A DNA stretch of 43,162 nt from NCBI GenBank assembly GCA_009781725.1, contig WQVF01000028.1, positions 1 to 43,162 on the forward strand, read 5' to 3'. Position numbers and translations under genes: made by a program. The stretch comes from Defluviitaleaceae bacterium. GTDB lineage: Bacteria; Bacillota; Clostridia; Lachnospirales; WQUN01. Numbering within the stretch: position 1 is the stretch's first letter; the number at the start of each line of letters is the position of its first letter. This document shows positions 7,022-15,166 of the stretch, one piece after another. The notes beneath the pieces were generated by a model. It had not been told where the DNA came from. It ran no database searches and was given only the letters and a program-made list of their open reading frames with translations.

Positions 7022-9238
7022 CTAGCGGGCAACCCACTCAAATACAAATTGGTCATGCACCCAACTAGGGTCATCTATAACACGAATGTTTGTCAGAATC
7101 GCGTCTCCATCCAAAAATCCACCAAAAATGATAATCACCACATTGCCGTTTACACAGTGTACCTCCACGGTGACTTCCATGCCTGAATTATCCGTTGTGG
7201 GGTCAAAGCTCCTTCCAAGGGAAATTATCCTTGCCCTTGAAATTGCTCCCCCTAGGATATTTGTCTCTTGAGCGATATCCATTGCAAGTTGAGAAAACTC
7301 ATTGTTTTGCTGGGCTGTGGGTACACGCCCTTCATTATCAAGGGCTACCATCATCATAGGCCGGTCCATATCTGTACCTACTGTATCAGTGGCCCAAGGG
7401 GTATAATTAGTACTCATTAACGCACCGGTTTCGCCGTTTATTGTGAAGCTATATTGTGGCCAGTGGCCACCCTCTGGGGTAATGCTACCATGCCACATAC
7501 TTGGCTGCTCAATACGCTCCCATTCTGACATAGAGACATTCCATACACTGCCCATTACATGGATAAATTGGTCAACCTCAACACCAACAGTATTGGCGGC
7601 GGTCTCCATACTTCTTCCATCCATCATATAATCAAACAACTCATCCAAAGTCATACCCAGTTCATATGCCCAGCCCTCTGTAACGGCAAGTGACCTGTCC
7701 TGAATATATATCATCATTACAATATTGATAAATTCCTCGGATGTAAGTCCTACCACTGAGGCCAAGCTGTCAACATCTAAGCCGATTTCGAAGGTATAGT
7801 CACGTTCGCTTCTTGCCCGGATATAATTAAGGATTTCGTCTACGGTCATACCCAATTCTTCTGTCCAGCTATTTACCAGGTCAATGGCCCAGGTTAAATC
7901 CTGCCCGCGCCCCGTTCCAGCTTCGAATCTTTCGACAAAATGCATTAGGATTACCACGCCATTCAAATCGGCTTCAAATAATTCTACAAGGGAGTCGGCA
8001 CCGGCTTGTGCTGCCTCTTGGGCAGTGATATCCCCTGCCCCAGGTTCACTCCTGAAAAACTCACCTATTTCTATATGAAATTGGCTTTGAGTACTTGGTA
8101 CTGCTGTTACAGGAATATCTGTGTCATCACTTTGGGGCGTATCACTTTCGTATCTTTCCTGATGAGTTGTTGGAGGTGAATATTCACCATTGCCATCTAT
8201 CCCAGTGGTTGCGAACACCACCGCGGTTGTGGCCACTAAAATCAAGGCCAGTAAAGTTCCTATAATCGTTACTTTTTTCATTTTCATAATTGCAGTTATC
8301 CTTTCTTCGATAGCATGTTTGCTAAAATTATTGTGTAATAGTGCAGGGAAGTTGTCACTCCGCTCTGCCAGGCCTATAAGGGTAAGGGCATAGCCCTTTT
8401 TCGATGTTTCTCCAAACATCTTAACCACGGCCTCGTCACAGGAGATTTCCATATCCCTGTTAAAAAGAAAACAGAATGCCCAAACAATGGGGTTAAACCA
8501 ATGAATACAAAGTGCCGCCGCCATTACAAGCTTGGTGAGTGCGTCAAATCTCCGTATATGAACCAGCTCATGGGCCAGAATATATTCAAGCTCTTTTGTG
8601 TTGGCCCAGTTGATGTTTTTTGGTAAAAGTATTACTGGGCGCAAAATACCATAGGTAAGAGGCGTAGCTATCTTGTCCGATACTCGTATTTCAATAGACC
8701 GTAATATTTTGTTATCTTCAAGCCAACCTATAACAAATGGGTTTTTAGTAGGCAATGATGTCATAAACTCCCTATGGTGTCTAAAATATTTTTCTGTGAA
8801 AAACACAGCCAGGACAATAAGACCAGCAAAATAAGCTAGCATCCAGGGCACAATGGTCGGCAGCCATGGGCTACCTTCTACAAGTGTGACTGTCATCGGT
8901 GGAGTTATATCAGTCGTATCAGCACTGGAAACAGTTTGTTGAAACGACAAAACAGGGGCAGGCTGCATAGGGGATATAACCTGACTCGGATTTATCGGAT
9001 GTTGATACTCTGTAGCCACATGCTCCGTGGGCACTTCACTACGTCCTATCTGACCAACAAGATTAAAAACACTGACTTGGGATGGTATAGAAAATGGTAT
9101 CAGCAACCTAAAAAGCACAATGACCCATAATACAAGGAAGGTCTTCTTTGGCAGCTTATGCATTACCAGTGCCCTAATAAGCACCACTACTGCGATAAGC
9201 AATGTCCCAGCAAGGCTCATTTCCAGTAAAAATCTCAC
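7022..9238 (-). CDS. M56-family (BlaR1/MecR1-like) membrane metalloprotease sensor
   Basis: 738 residues. Membrane segments lie near residues 8-24, 33-50, 125-147, 235-260 and 325-343. The zinc protease motif is HELVH (223-227), with EISCDEA (264-270) supplying a further ligand. Family members are anti-repressors that trigger loss of the BlaI/MecI repressor after sensing a signal outside the cell. The outer part here (345-738) has no penicillin-binding SxxK/SxN/KTG domain. It holds four short helical repeats of the G(M/L/V)TxxE type at about 461-475, 494-508, 527-540 and 550-563, then a hydrophilic beta-rich end with a ligand-binding look. The start overlaps the blaI-like stop as ATGA, so translation is coupled. 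Confidence 0.85.
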   Translation of the reverse strand: MRFLLEMSLAGTLLIAVVVLIRALVMHKLPKKTFLVLWVIVLFRLLIPFSIPSQVSVFNLVGQIGRSEVPTEHVATEYQHPINPSQVISPMQPAPVLSFQQTVSSADTTDITPPMTVTLVEGSPWLPTIVPWMLAYFAGLIVLAVFFTEKYFRHHREFMTSLPTKNPFVIGWLEDNKILRSIEIRVSDKIATPLTYGILRPVILLPKNINWANTKELEYILAHELVHIRRFDALTKLVMAAALCIHWFNPIVWAFCFLFNRDMEISCDEAVVKMFGETSKKGYALTLIGLAERSDNFPALLHNNFSKHAIEERITAIMKMKKVTIIGTLLALILVATTAVVFATTGIDGNGEYSPPTTHQERYESDTPQSDDTDIPVTAVPSTQSQFHIEIGEFFRSEPGAGDITAQEAAQAGADSLVELFEADLNGVVILMHFVERFEAGTGRGQDLTWAIDLVNSWTEELGMTVDEILNYIRARSERDYTFEIGLDVDSLASVVGLTSEEFINIVMMIYIQDRSLAVTEGWAYELGMTLDELFDYMMDGRSMETAANTVGVEVDQFIHVMGSVWNVSMSEWERIEQPSMWHGSITPEGGHWPQYSFTINGETGALMSTNYTPWATDTVGTDMDRPMMMVALDNEGRVPTAQQNNEFSQLAMDIAQETNILGGAISRARIISLGRSFDPTTDNSGMEVTVEVHCVNGNVVIIIFGGFLDGDAILTNIRVIDDPSWVHDQFVFEWVAR

Positions 9239-9606
9239 TCGGAATCGCCTCCTACCTCACCTACCATATTCTTAAGTTTATCAATCATATCTGTAGGCAA
9301 TTTTTTACGTCCTACAAGAGATGCGAACAAGAGCTCCGCAGAGCCGTCGAATAATTTATCTACTAATTCATCCACTTCCAAGCCTTGGACTTCGTCTTTG
9401 CTTATTAGTGCTTTGCAGATAAAATTAGGTTCGGTACGTTCCACGGCACCTTTTTCTACACATTTTTTTATTACTGTATAGGTGGTATTTTTATTCCAAC
9501 CAATGGAAGCTCCAAGAATCTCGGCTATGGCCTTAGCGGGGAGACTCCCTCCCTTCCATATCACCTCCATGACTTTAAGTTCAGAATCAAACAGTTTTGC
9601 ACTCAT
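9235..9606 (-). CDS. blaI: BlaI/MecI/CopY-family transcriptional repressor
   Basis: A 123-residue winged-helix repressor. SDSELKVMEVIWKGG-type opening residues and NKNTTYTVIKKCVEKGAVER (recognition helix and wing) are diagnostic. The C-terminal helices mediate dimerisation and carry the site cleaved when the partner M56 protease is triggered. AAAGGAG lies 7 nt before the ATG. The gene overlaps the M56 gene by 4 nt. Two palindromes cover its promoter (9639-9679), so it should repress its own operon and perhaps the divergent sigma factor gene. Regulatory targets beyond this are unknown. Confidence 0.88.
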   Translation of the reverse strand: MSAKLFDSELKVMEVIWKGGSLPAKAIAEILGASIGWNKNTTYTVIKKCVEKGAVERTEPNFICKALISKDEVQGLEVDELVDKLFDGSAELLFASLVGRKKLPTDMIDKLKNMVGEVGGDSE

Positions 9607-9638
9607 CTGTTGATCTCCTTTCGTTTGCGTCGACTCAA

Positions 9639-9692
9639 ACTATTGCAATAGTCTGCGATTGATATACTAGTGCGCTAGTCTGTTGCTGTCAA
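9639..9692 (-). promoter_or_regulatory. blaI promoter with two operator palindromes
   Basis: On the minus strand TTGACA (9687-9692) and TAGTAT (9664-9669) are 17 nt apart. ACTATTGCAATAGT (9639-9652) is a perfect palindrome over the start region, and ACTAGTGCGCTAGT (9666-9679) overlaps the -10 box. Both share ACTA...TAGT half-sites, as expected for BlaI/CopY dimers, and their centres are 27 bp apart. The divergent sigma factor gene starts at 9782, so the same sites may affect it. Confidence 0.75.
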
Positions 9693-9781
9693 TGGCTTTG
9701 TATAAGTTTTACAACTCCAAAATATATTACACCAACGTTTGCCTATGGAAGTTTGTATTATATATGAAAGGGGATGAAGCC

Positions 9782-10279
9782 ATGACAACCTCTTTGCAGC
9801 GTACGGGCAAAGAGATTGCGGAAATTTATGAACGCCACAAGGATATGGTCTACAGGATTTGTTTTGCATACATGAAAAGCAACACCGACACAGAAGACGC
9901 AGTCCAGGATACTTTTTGCAATCTAATTAAGGGCGCAAAACCCTTCGAAAGCTATGAGCATGAGAAGGCCTGGTTAATCCGCACAGCAACCAATGTATGT
10001 AAGAACTCCGTTAAGCACTGGTGGCGAAAACGTGAAAATTTGGAGGATTATGAAAATCATCGTAGCCCGGATGTTTTCGAAATAGATGAGACATTCCAGG
10101 TTGTAATGGGGCTGCCACGTAAGTACAAGACCGTAGTGTATCTGTATTACTACGAAGGCTACGACAGTGCCGAAATAGCCCAAATCCTACAAAAACCGCA
10201 ATCGACGATTAGATATTATTTATCCCAGGCAAGGAAAATTTTACGAGAAAAAATAGGAGGTGACGAAAATGCGCAATAA
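9782..10279 (+). CDS. RNA polymerase sigma factor, sigma-70/ECF type
   Basis: A 165-residue two-domain sigma factor. Region 2 is IYERHKDMVYRICFAYMKSNTDTEDAVQDTF-like (residues 14-45), with WLIRTATNVCKN behind it. Region 4 carries LPRKYKTVVYLYYYEGYDSAEIA and QSTIRYYLSQARKILR as the helix-turn-helix. The start is ATG at 9782 with AAGGGG eight bases upstream. An in-frame ATG at 9764 is also possible. The next gene starts inside this one and encodes a single-pass membrane protein, the usual anti-sigma arrangement. Divergence from blaI suggests joint control of an envelope response. Confidence 0.88.
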   Translation: MTTSLQRTGKEIAEIYERHKDMVYRICFAYMKSNTDTEDAVQDTFCNLIKGAKPFESYEHEKAWLIRTATNVCKNSVKHWWRKRENLEDYENHRSPDVFEIDETFQVVMGLPRKYKTVVYLYYYEGYDSAEIAQILQKPQSTIRYYLSQARKILREKIGGDENAQ

Positions 10280-11678
10280 AATTAAAGATTCTTGGAGCAA
10301 AATCAAGCCCAGCAACGCAACCAATGAGCGCATATTATCATGCGTCCTCCGTCAAGCATATAACATGCCAAAGGAAAGGAGCAATAACATGAACTCAAGT
10401 ATGATATGGAAGATATGCGCACCCGTTGCGGCGTGTCTAATAGTGGCATTAATTGTAGTTGTACCGATTCTGATACAAAGTAATAATATCGCTACGATAC
10501 AGCCCCCGTATAATGGGGAACAGGATATATATACCGAAGACGAGGCGTATGCCCCAGGCATTACCAACCAAGAGGAAATCACAATGCCAACACCGGCATA
10601 TCCGATAACACCCCAAGCACCAACCTATGAGCTTGTTATTAATAGCGAAACCGGCCGTTCATCCATTTCTCCAGGCAGAATGCCCCCCGGGATGTCATTC
10701 GTGCAATTTCTGCCGGCTGATAAAGCAGAGGCGGTGCAACCAGGACTAAGCAGCCGTTTTGAAATGTCAGCATCATATATGTATGACGGGGAGTTTATAA
10801 GGATATTTGCCGTAGAAAAGTATGCTGACATAATAGTAAGCGGCGTTTACCAACCCGCATCAATCGCTATTTCACATTCTACCGGTTATCCCCTTGATAC
10901 AGCACACGATATTGAACCTGATGTTTCATATGTATATGGCATTCCCGTTATTGCAGGGTCATTTTGGCTGGCTCACCATTATTGTGATGAGGGAATGCAA
11001 CTCTATAATTTTAATGCCATCTTCGAGCTTGGGGATTATTTTTACAGAATCGAACTTCTTGACGGCCAGGAAGATGATAGAGGACTCCATCGTCTTAATG
11101 AAATCGTACACATGATTATCAGAAGTGGCCCGGCGAATCTTAGTAACCTGCCTGAGCCGGAGATACCAGCACTACGCCACGATATCCTCACTCAAGAAGA
11201 GGCCTTTGATGACCCAAATTTTGGTAGATTCTTGCCCGCATATATCCCTGCAAGGTTGGAGTTTGGTGATGCCAGAAGAGTCCTTGATCAGATGAACAAT
11301 ATGTTGAACACTAACTGGCAGGAAATAGGATATGCTTCCATCGCTTGGACTATTGGCACCACACACCCCATTTTTTATGAGAGGATTGTTTCAGTCAATG
11401 ACCGGGAGAAATTCGATGTCAACCTCTACACCATACCCTGGATGGATTCTGTCCCCAGTGACATAATCGATTATCTATCAAACCCAACATTTCTTGCCGA
11501 AGAAATGTCCCTGGATGTTGTCCAGGCTCGTGCCCTATATAGCGGCCGCAGAGTCAGCGATTTACGTGAGCCATCAATGAACTTTAACATTATGCTTGAC
11601 GATATTTTAATACAAATTGGCAGTATTGGAGTATCTGCGGAAGAGGTCTGGGCTATGATTGAATCTATTTTGCCCTAA
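10269..11678 (+). CDS. Membrane-anchored protein, probable anti-sigma partner
   Basis: 469 residues: a cytoplasmic N-terminus of about 45 residues (MRNKIKDSWSKIKPSN), one membrane helix (about 46-70, VAACLIVALIVVVPILI), a proline-rich linker, then a large outer domain. It overlaps the sigma factor gene by 11 nt and has GGAGG 8 nt before ATG 10269. An upstream in-frame GTG lies on that ribosome site and is unlikely. No HxxxCxxC zinc motif is visible, so it is not a ZAS anti-sigma factor by sequence. The position and topology are the grounds for the call. The outer domain is unrecognised and may sense a ligand. Confidence 0.65.
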   Translation: MRNKIKDSWSKIKPSNATNERILSCVLRQAYNMPKERSNNMNSSMIWKICAPVAACLIVALIVVVPILIQSNNIATIQPPYNGEQDIYTEDEAYAPGITNQEEITMPTPAYPITPQAPTYELVINSETGRSSISPGRMPPGMSFVQFLPADKAEAVQPGLSSRFEMSASYMYDGEFIRIFAVEKYADIIVSGVYQPASIAISHSTGYPLDTAHDIEPDVSYVYGIPVIAGSFWLAHHYCDEGMQLYNFNAIFELGDYFYRIELLDGQEDDRGLHRLNEIVHMIIRSGPANLSNLPEPEIPALRHDILTQEEAFDDPNFGRFLPAYIPARLEFGDARRVLDQMNNMLNTNWQEIGYASIAWTIGTTHPIFYERIVSVNDREKFDVNLYTIPWMDSVPSDIIDYLSNPTFLAEEMSLDVVQARALYSGRRVSDLREPSMNFNIMLDDILIQIGSIGVSAEEVWAMIESILP

Positions 11679-12517
11679 ACAGACCCCGACTCATAGGTAA
11701 ACCCGCGCCCATGCACATCGGAAACCGTATCCGTAATCATAAAAGCTTCCTTATCTCGTTCGTCAACGATGGTCAAGAGCTTTTGGTAATTACGGGTATC
11801 CATGGTGACCATGAGCATGGGTTTTTCTTTTTTCTCAAAGGCCCCGGTTGCCGGGATAATTGTTACCCCACGGCCTATTCCTTCCATAATATCTTTTGCG
11901 ATGTCTTCATATACATCGGATATGATATATACCATCTTCTTTTTGTTGGTGCCGTTTTCGATGTAGTTCATTGCGGCTGAGGTGATAAAAATTGAGGCGA
12001 TGGCGTAGAAGAATTTGTCCACATCAAAGACCCACAGGGATAAAAGCACTACCACCCCATCCGTAAGAAAAAGCCCGATGGAGGTACTTAAATTAAAATG
12101 TTTCTTGAAAATTAGCGGTGGAATCGCCGTTCCACCGCTGGAGGCATTATTAAGATACAAAATCGAAACCGCCACCCCAAAGATGGCACTGCCCACCATC
12201 ATGGAAAGCATAGTGTCATTTATCAAAGTATACTGGGGTATGACCTGAATAATAAGAGGCAGCATCAGCGCACCAATAACCGTATTGATAAAAACTTCCC
12301 GCCCTAGAAAAATAAAGGTTACAATAAGCAAAAGTCCATTACCGATAAGAATAATCATAGACCGACTAAGCCCCAGCCATTCCTCTAATATAATGGCAAG
12401 CCCAGTAAGCCCCCCGGCAGCGATATTGTGAGGTCCAAGAAACATATTTACGCATACGGCCAGGATTACAATGGCCAAGGTTATATAAAAAAGCTTTTTT
12501 GCCCAGATTTTTAGCAT
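11675..12517 (-). CDS. YitT-family membrane protein (DUF161 + DUF2179)
   Basis: A 280-residue protein with about five to six membrane helices (residues 10-185), including the family's GPHNIAAGGLTGLAIIL stretch near residue 26 and NNASSGGTAIPPLIF. A C-terminal cytoplasmic DUF2179 domain follows (KKMVYIISDVYEDIAKDI...GRGVTIIPATG). Family members are common in Firmicutes, and their transport role is not settled. ATG 12517 follows GGGGG by about 7 nt. An upstream in-frame start would add hydrophilic residues without a ribosome site. The stop overlaps that of the convergent membrane-anchored protein by 4 nt. Confidence 0.9.
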   Translation of the reverse strand: MLKIWAKKLFYITLAIVILAVCVNMFLGPHNIAAGGLTGLAIILEEWLGLSRSMIILIGNGLLLIVTFIFLGREVFINTVIGALMLPLIIQVIPQYTLINDTMLSMMVGSAIFGVAVSILYLNNASSGGTAIPPLIFKKHFNLSTSIGLFLTDGVVVLLSLWVFDVDKFFYAIASIFITSAAMNYIENGTNKKKMVYIISDVYEDIAKDIMEGIGRGVTIIPATGAFEKKEKPMLMVTMDTRNYQKLLTIVDERDKEAFMITDTVSDVHGRGFTYESGSV

Positions 12518-12620
12518 GGATTGCCCCCTATCTAAACATAAAACCACTCGGAGATGGCGGTATAGCCGCCCTTCGGTTTCTATTTGCTTTTAGTTTGGCA
12601 GGGGAAACAATATTTATACA

Positions 12621-12655
12621 AAAACCTCCCATCTGGGAATCCGAGGGAGGTTTTC
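12621..12655 (-). terminator. Intrinsic terminator after the NUDIX/small membrane protein genes
   Basis: AAAACCTCCC and GGGAGGTTTT form a 10-bp stem with a T-run on either strand. It lies just past the stop of the minus-strand small membrane protein gene. Confidence 0.8.
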
Positions 12656-12679
12656 TATGTGTGTGTATAAGCTTAGGTT

Positions 12680-12937
12680 CTATACAAAATCCTTATCACT
12701 GGTGTAATTACACCCATTTTCATCGCAATCGCAGATTTCATCATCCATGTCATCTAGGTCATCAAAATCGTCCAGGTCGTAGTGCAGGCAATCGAACTTC
12801 TTTTTCATGCAGCAGCATTTATATATACATGCTGCAATCAGGGCGATAAGTACGCCTATTGATAGACCGATTATCAGACCCTTTTTGTTGCTGGCTTGTA
12901 GTTTTTCTGCCAATTTGAAGTCACATATTTTGCGCAT
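12680..12937 (-). CDS. Small single-pass membrane protein with Cys cluster and acidic tail
   Basis: 85 residues from ATG 12937, which has GAGAGG nine bases upstream. An ATG nine bases earlier abuts that ribosome site. A short basic N-terminus leads into one membrane helix (about 20-38, GLIIGLSIGVLIALIAACIY), directly followed by KCCCMKKK. The tail contains FDDLDDMDDEICDCDENGC and is strongly acidic. No family is recognised. The CCC run at the membrane edge could be acylated or bind metal, and the acidic tail could bind cations. Both ideas are inference. The gene overlaps the end of the NUDIX gene by 17 nt, so the two are translated together. Confidence 0.6.
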   Translation of the reverse strand: MRKICDFKLAEKLQASNKKGLIIGLSIGVLIALIAACIYKCCCMKKKFDCLHYDLDDFDDLDDMDDEICDCDENGCNYTSDKDFV

Positions 12938-13394
12938 TTTTTTCATCCTCTCTTATATATGTTAATTTATTTACTTGATTATACTCTGTAAATGCCTTGG
13001 TCATAATCTGCCGTTCATCGTTATATTTTAGCAGGTGGTAGGCTTCGTGCTTTTTGTAGAACCCTACATCGGCAAAATATTCCTCTGCTTGGGGCTTGCA
13101 TGTGAATGCATCTGTTGACATGAGATACCAATACACGGTCTTTGATATTTTGGCAGGGGCTCCTGCAATATTGAAGGAATACTGGGTTTTTCCGATAAAC
13201 TTACGCACTTTGGCGGCCACACCGCTTTCCTCCATAACCTCTCTTACGGCGGCTGCTTTGTAGGTTTCTCCATCTTCTAGGTTGCCCTTAGGCAAGACCC
13301 AACCCATATGTCTACCGTGTTGGTTCTTGTATAAAAGCAATACCTTATTGCGAAAGATAACTACGCCGCCACAGCTTATAGAAGAAGTTTGCAT
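12921..13394 (-). CDS. NUDIX hydrolase
   Basis: About 157 residues. The Nudix box is present as GNLEDGETYKAAAVREVMEE with the preceding WVLPKG, matching GX5EX7REUXEEXGU. Members hydrolyse nucleoside diphosphates linked to another moiety. The substrate cannot be told here. The start is uncertain. ATG 13394 (MQTSSISCGG) begins just before the first core strand, as usual for this family, but has no clear ribosome site. The reading frame stays open another 52 codons to a TTG at 13550 inside a large palindrome, so an N-terminal extension is possible. It lies downstream of the SRP RNA gene on the same strand. Confidence 0.85.
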   Translation of the reverse strand: MQTSSISCGGVVIFRNKVLLLYKNQHGRHMGWVLPKGNLEDGETYKAAAVREVMEESGVAAKVRKFIGKTQYSFNIAGAPAKISKTVYWYLMSTDAFTCKPQAEEYFADVGFYKKHEAYHLLKYNDERQIMTKAFTEYNQVNKLTYIREDEKNAQNM

Positions 13395-13510
13395 CAATTT
13401 CAAAACTATTTTCACGCCAATCTTTTTAAAGTATGGTGCGTCTATATCCTCGAAATTATGCGAAAGAATAAATTTACGATTTGCTCCAACCTCCAACGTA
13501 TAATTTCGAT

Positions 13511-13564
13511 TATAGTCGTTCTTCTTGGAAACAAGCTGGCTTGTTTCCAAGAAAAACGACTATA
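13511..13564. repeat. 54-bp near-perfect palindrome abutting the SRP RNA gene
   Basis: Two 26-nt arms (13511-13536 and 13539-13564) are complementary with one mismatch and a 2-nt loop. The arms contain AGTCGTT, CTTGGAAACAAGC and their complements. It begins 4 nt after the likely 3' end of the SRP RNA, with no T-tract. It may aid 3' processing or be the remnant of an inserted element. Confidence 0.7.
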
Positions 13565-13567
13565 AAA

Positions 13568-13839
13568 TGCCCGTGCGCCCACCGTTGACAGTTATCCCCA
13601 GGCGTTACCCAGGCAGTTGGCTCGGGCCAAGCTACCCCACGGCACATAAACTGACTTGCTTAGTGCTGCTTCCTTCCGGACCTGACACGATTCACAAGGG
13701 CCTATTGCGCAGGACTTGGCCGTCAACACTACTTACTTAGGTGCGGACCCCAAAGCTAAAAGCCGAAGGATGGGCATCACCCCAACTATGGCGGATTGAT
13801 GGTACAGGGAGCCGCCAATTCCCCAGCTTGCACGGGCAC
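13568..13839 (-). ncRNA. ffs: Signal recognition particle RNA, long (Bacillus/Clostridium) type
   Basis: The reverse complement contains the invariant SRP domain GTCAGGTCCGGAAGGAAGCA near 13660-13685. The ends close as GCCCGTGC and GCACGGGC, giving about 272 nt. That is the long form with an Alu domain found in Bacilli and Clostridia, not the 114-nt 4.5S form. It binds Ffh for co-translational targeting of membrane and secreted proteins. A consensus-like promoter lies directly upstream at 13845-13873. Confidence 0.95.
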
Positions 13840-13844
13840 TGATT

Positions 13845-13873
13845 AATTTAGCAGGAAAATGGCGAGCTGTAAA
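13845..13873 (-). promoter_or_regulatory. Promoter of SRP RNA
   Basis: On the minus strand TTTACA (13868-13873) and TAAATT (13845-13850) have a 17-nt spacer. The expected start is at about 13839, the first base of the closing helix. Confidence 0.7.
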
Positions 13874-13951
13874 GGCCAAGCCCCCGCCGCCTGGCGGCAC
13901 CCAGGATGGGGTATGTTGGCTGCAAAGGCTGAGGACATTTTATGCAAAAGG

Positions 13952-13980
13952 TAAAAAAAGACAGGGTGATAAACACCCTG
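13952..13980 (-). terminator. Intrinsic terminator of the marR operon
   Basis: CAGGGTG and CACCCTG form a 7-bp stem with a 5-nt loop. On the minus strand it is followed by TCTTTTTTTAC. It lies just past the stop of the 72-residue protein gene. Confidence 0.85.
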
Positions 13981-14002
13981 CCCTGTTACCATATTGATTC
14001 GG

Positions 14003-14221
14003 CTATGCTGCTTGCAGTAGCTCCAGTGCTCTTTTATACAGCGGGTCAAATTCGCAGCCGCAGCTTCCGCAGTCTTTGTTGGCTTGTTTGACTGCTTTTA
14101 TCAGCTCAGTGGTTGTGGCTGCAGACTTGTCCGCCAGCCAGTTTTTCGCAGGTGAGTCAATTGCATCCCATCCTGACTCTGCGAATTTCTCAATGATTTT
14201 TACCAAATCTGTGTTTGCCAT
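14003..14221 (-). CDS. Small helical protein with a CxxCxC motif, unknown function
   Basis: A 72-residue soluble, mostly helical protein. It contains CGSCGCEFDPLYKRALELL near the C-terminus, which could bind a metal or be redox-active. A strong AAGGAGG lies 8 nt before the ATG. It is the last gene of the minus-strand MarR/flavin-barrel operon and is followed by a clear terminator. No family is recognised. The link to the FMN-barrel protein suggests a redox or stress role, but that is only context. Confidence 0.65.
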   Translation of the reverse strand: MANTDLVKIIEKFAESGWDAIDSPAKNWLADKSAATTTELIKAVKQANKDCGSCGCEFDPLYKRALELLQAA

Positions 14222-14234
14222 TTTCAGGTCCTCC

Positions 14235-14660
14235 TTATGTCAGTTCTTTTATGTCATATGTCTCAGCCGAACCTGGATAAAATTTCACTTTCTCCGCTGT
14301 AAACTTTAGCACACTATAATCACTGTCCGTCACGCCTTTGGGATAATATCGCTCAAATCCTTCCCTCCATAGCAGTTCCCTGTGATATGCATCCATACAT
14401 ACCTCCATGGTACCCACTAGCATAAGCCCTTGAAATGTTGTCTCGCTGCAATAATAAATACATGCCTTTGGATTATCTTTGAATTGAGCCGTTCTCTTTA
14501 AATGTGAATTCGTCGAAAAATAATGAACCCCCAATCCCTCCCGCTGAAGTGAGAGCATCGCCTTGGTATTGGGGTACCCGTTTTCATCAACGGATGACAC
14601 ATAGACAACCTTTGCATTCTCTACCAAAGAGTGAATTTCTTGTTTCATTTCCTCGGTCAT
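14235..14660 (-). CDS. Pyridoxamine 5'-phosphate oxidase-like FMN-binding split-barrel protein
   Basis: A 141-residue single-domain protein. VYVSSVDENGYPNTKAM (residues 19-35) and YFSTNSHLKRTAQFKDNPKA are typical of the general-stress/PNPOx-like split barrel that binds FMN or F420-like cofactors. It is shorter than true PdxH and lacks its C-terminal region, so pyridoxamine oxidation is unlikely. A flavin-dependent reductase or binding role is more probable. The start overlaps the marR-family stop as ATGA. Control by that regulator is likely. Confidence 0.85.
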   Translation of the reverse strand: MTEEMKQEIHSLVENAKVVYVSSVDENGYPNTKAMLSLQREGLGVHYFSTNSHLKRTAQFKDNPKACIYYCSETTFQGLMLVGTMEVCMDAYHRELLWREGFERYYPKGVTDSDYSVLKFTAEKVKFYPGSAETYDIKELT

Positions 14661-15106
14661 AGCAGTTTACCTTCCTTTTCGTTTAGATTTAACAGAATCT
14701 GCCGCAAGGTATTTTCAAATGCGATAATCTCCTCATCTGAAAATCCGGCATAATAAATCTCATTCATTACGTGGCATACCTTGTTGTATTCATCGTTTAA
14801 CTCACGAGCGGTTTCTGTAAGAAAAATCTGAATCTGACGCTTGTCTGACGGATTTGGCTTCCGGTGAATAAGATTTGCATTCTCCATCCGGTCAAGCATA
14901 CTTGTCAGAGTCGTTTTCGCCAGCCCTGTTTTCCTGGAAAGCTCAATAATCGGGATGCCGTCTTCCTGCCATATAACATACAAGATACGTCCCTGAGCCC
15001 CATTGAAAGCTTCTATACCGGCCTTCACAAGGAGCTTTTCGAATATCCGCCCGCTTATCTGCTTAATCTGCGAGATTAAAAAGCCTCCTTCTGTCTTGTT
15101 TACCAT
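14657..15106 (-). CDS. MarR-family transcriptional regulator
   Basis: A 149-residue winged-helix protein. GIPIIELSRKTGLAKTTLTSMLDRMENANLI is the helix-turn-helix, and the wing reads HRKPNPSDKRQIQIFLT with the conserved D-R pair. It leads the operon with the flavin-barrel and small-protein genes. GAGGTGAGG lies just before the ATG. A palindrome between its own -35 and -10 boxes suggests autorepression, relieved by a small ligand or oxidant as is usual for the family. Confidence 0.9.
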   Translation of the reverse strand: MVNKTEGGFLISQIKQISGRIFEKLLVKAGIEAFNGAQGRILYVIWQEDGIPIIELSRKTGLAKTTLTSMLDRMENANLIHRKPNPSDKRQIQIFLTETARELNDEYNKVCHVMNEIYYAGFSDEEIIAFENTLRQILLNLNEKEGKLL

Positions 15107-15129
15107 GCCTCACCTCTGCTCTGATTTAG

Positions 15130-15157
15130 ATTGTACCATATAGTACTATCATGTCAA
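15130..15157 (-). promoter_or_regulatory. marR promoter with internal operator
   Basis: On the minus strand TTGACA (15152-15157) and TACAAT (15130-15135) are 16 nt apart. The palindrome ATAGTACTAT (15140-15149) sits between them, where a bound MarR dimer would block polymerase. Confidence 0.7.
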
Positions 15158-15166
15158 GCACTTGTT

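Noticed and set aside
9001..9238. Beta-lactam resistance operon
   Set aside because: The regulator pair resembles BlaI/BlaR1, but there is no beta-lactamase or PBP2a gene and the sensor lacks a penicillin-binding domain.
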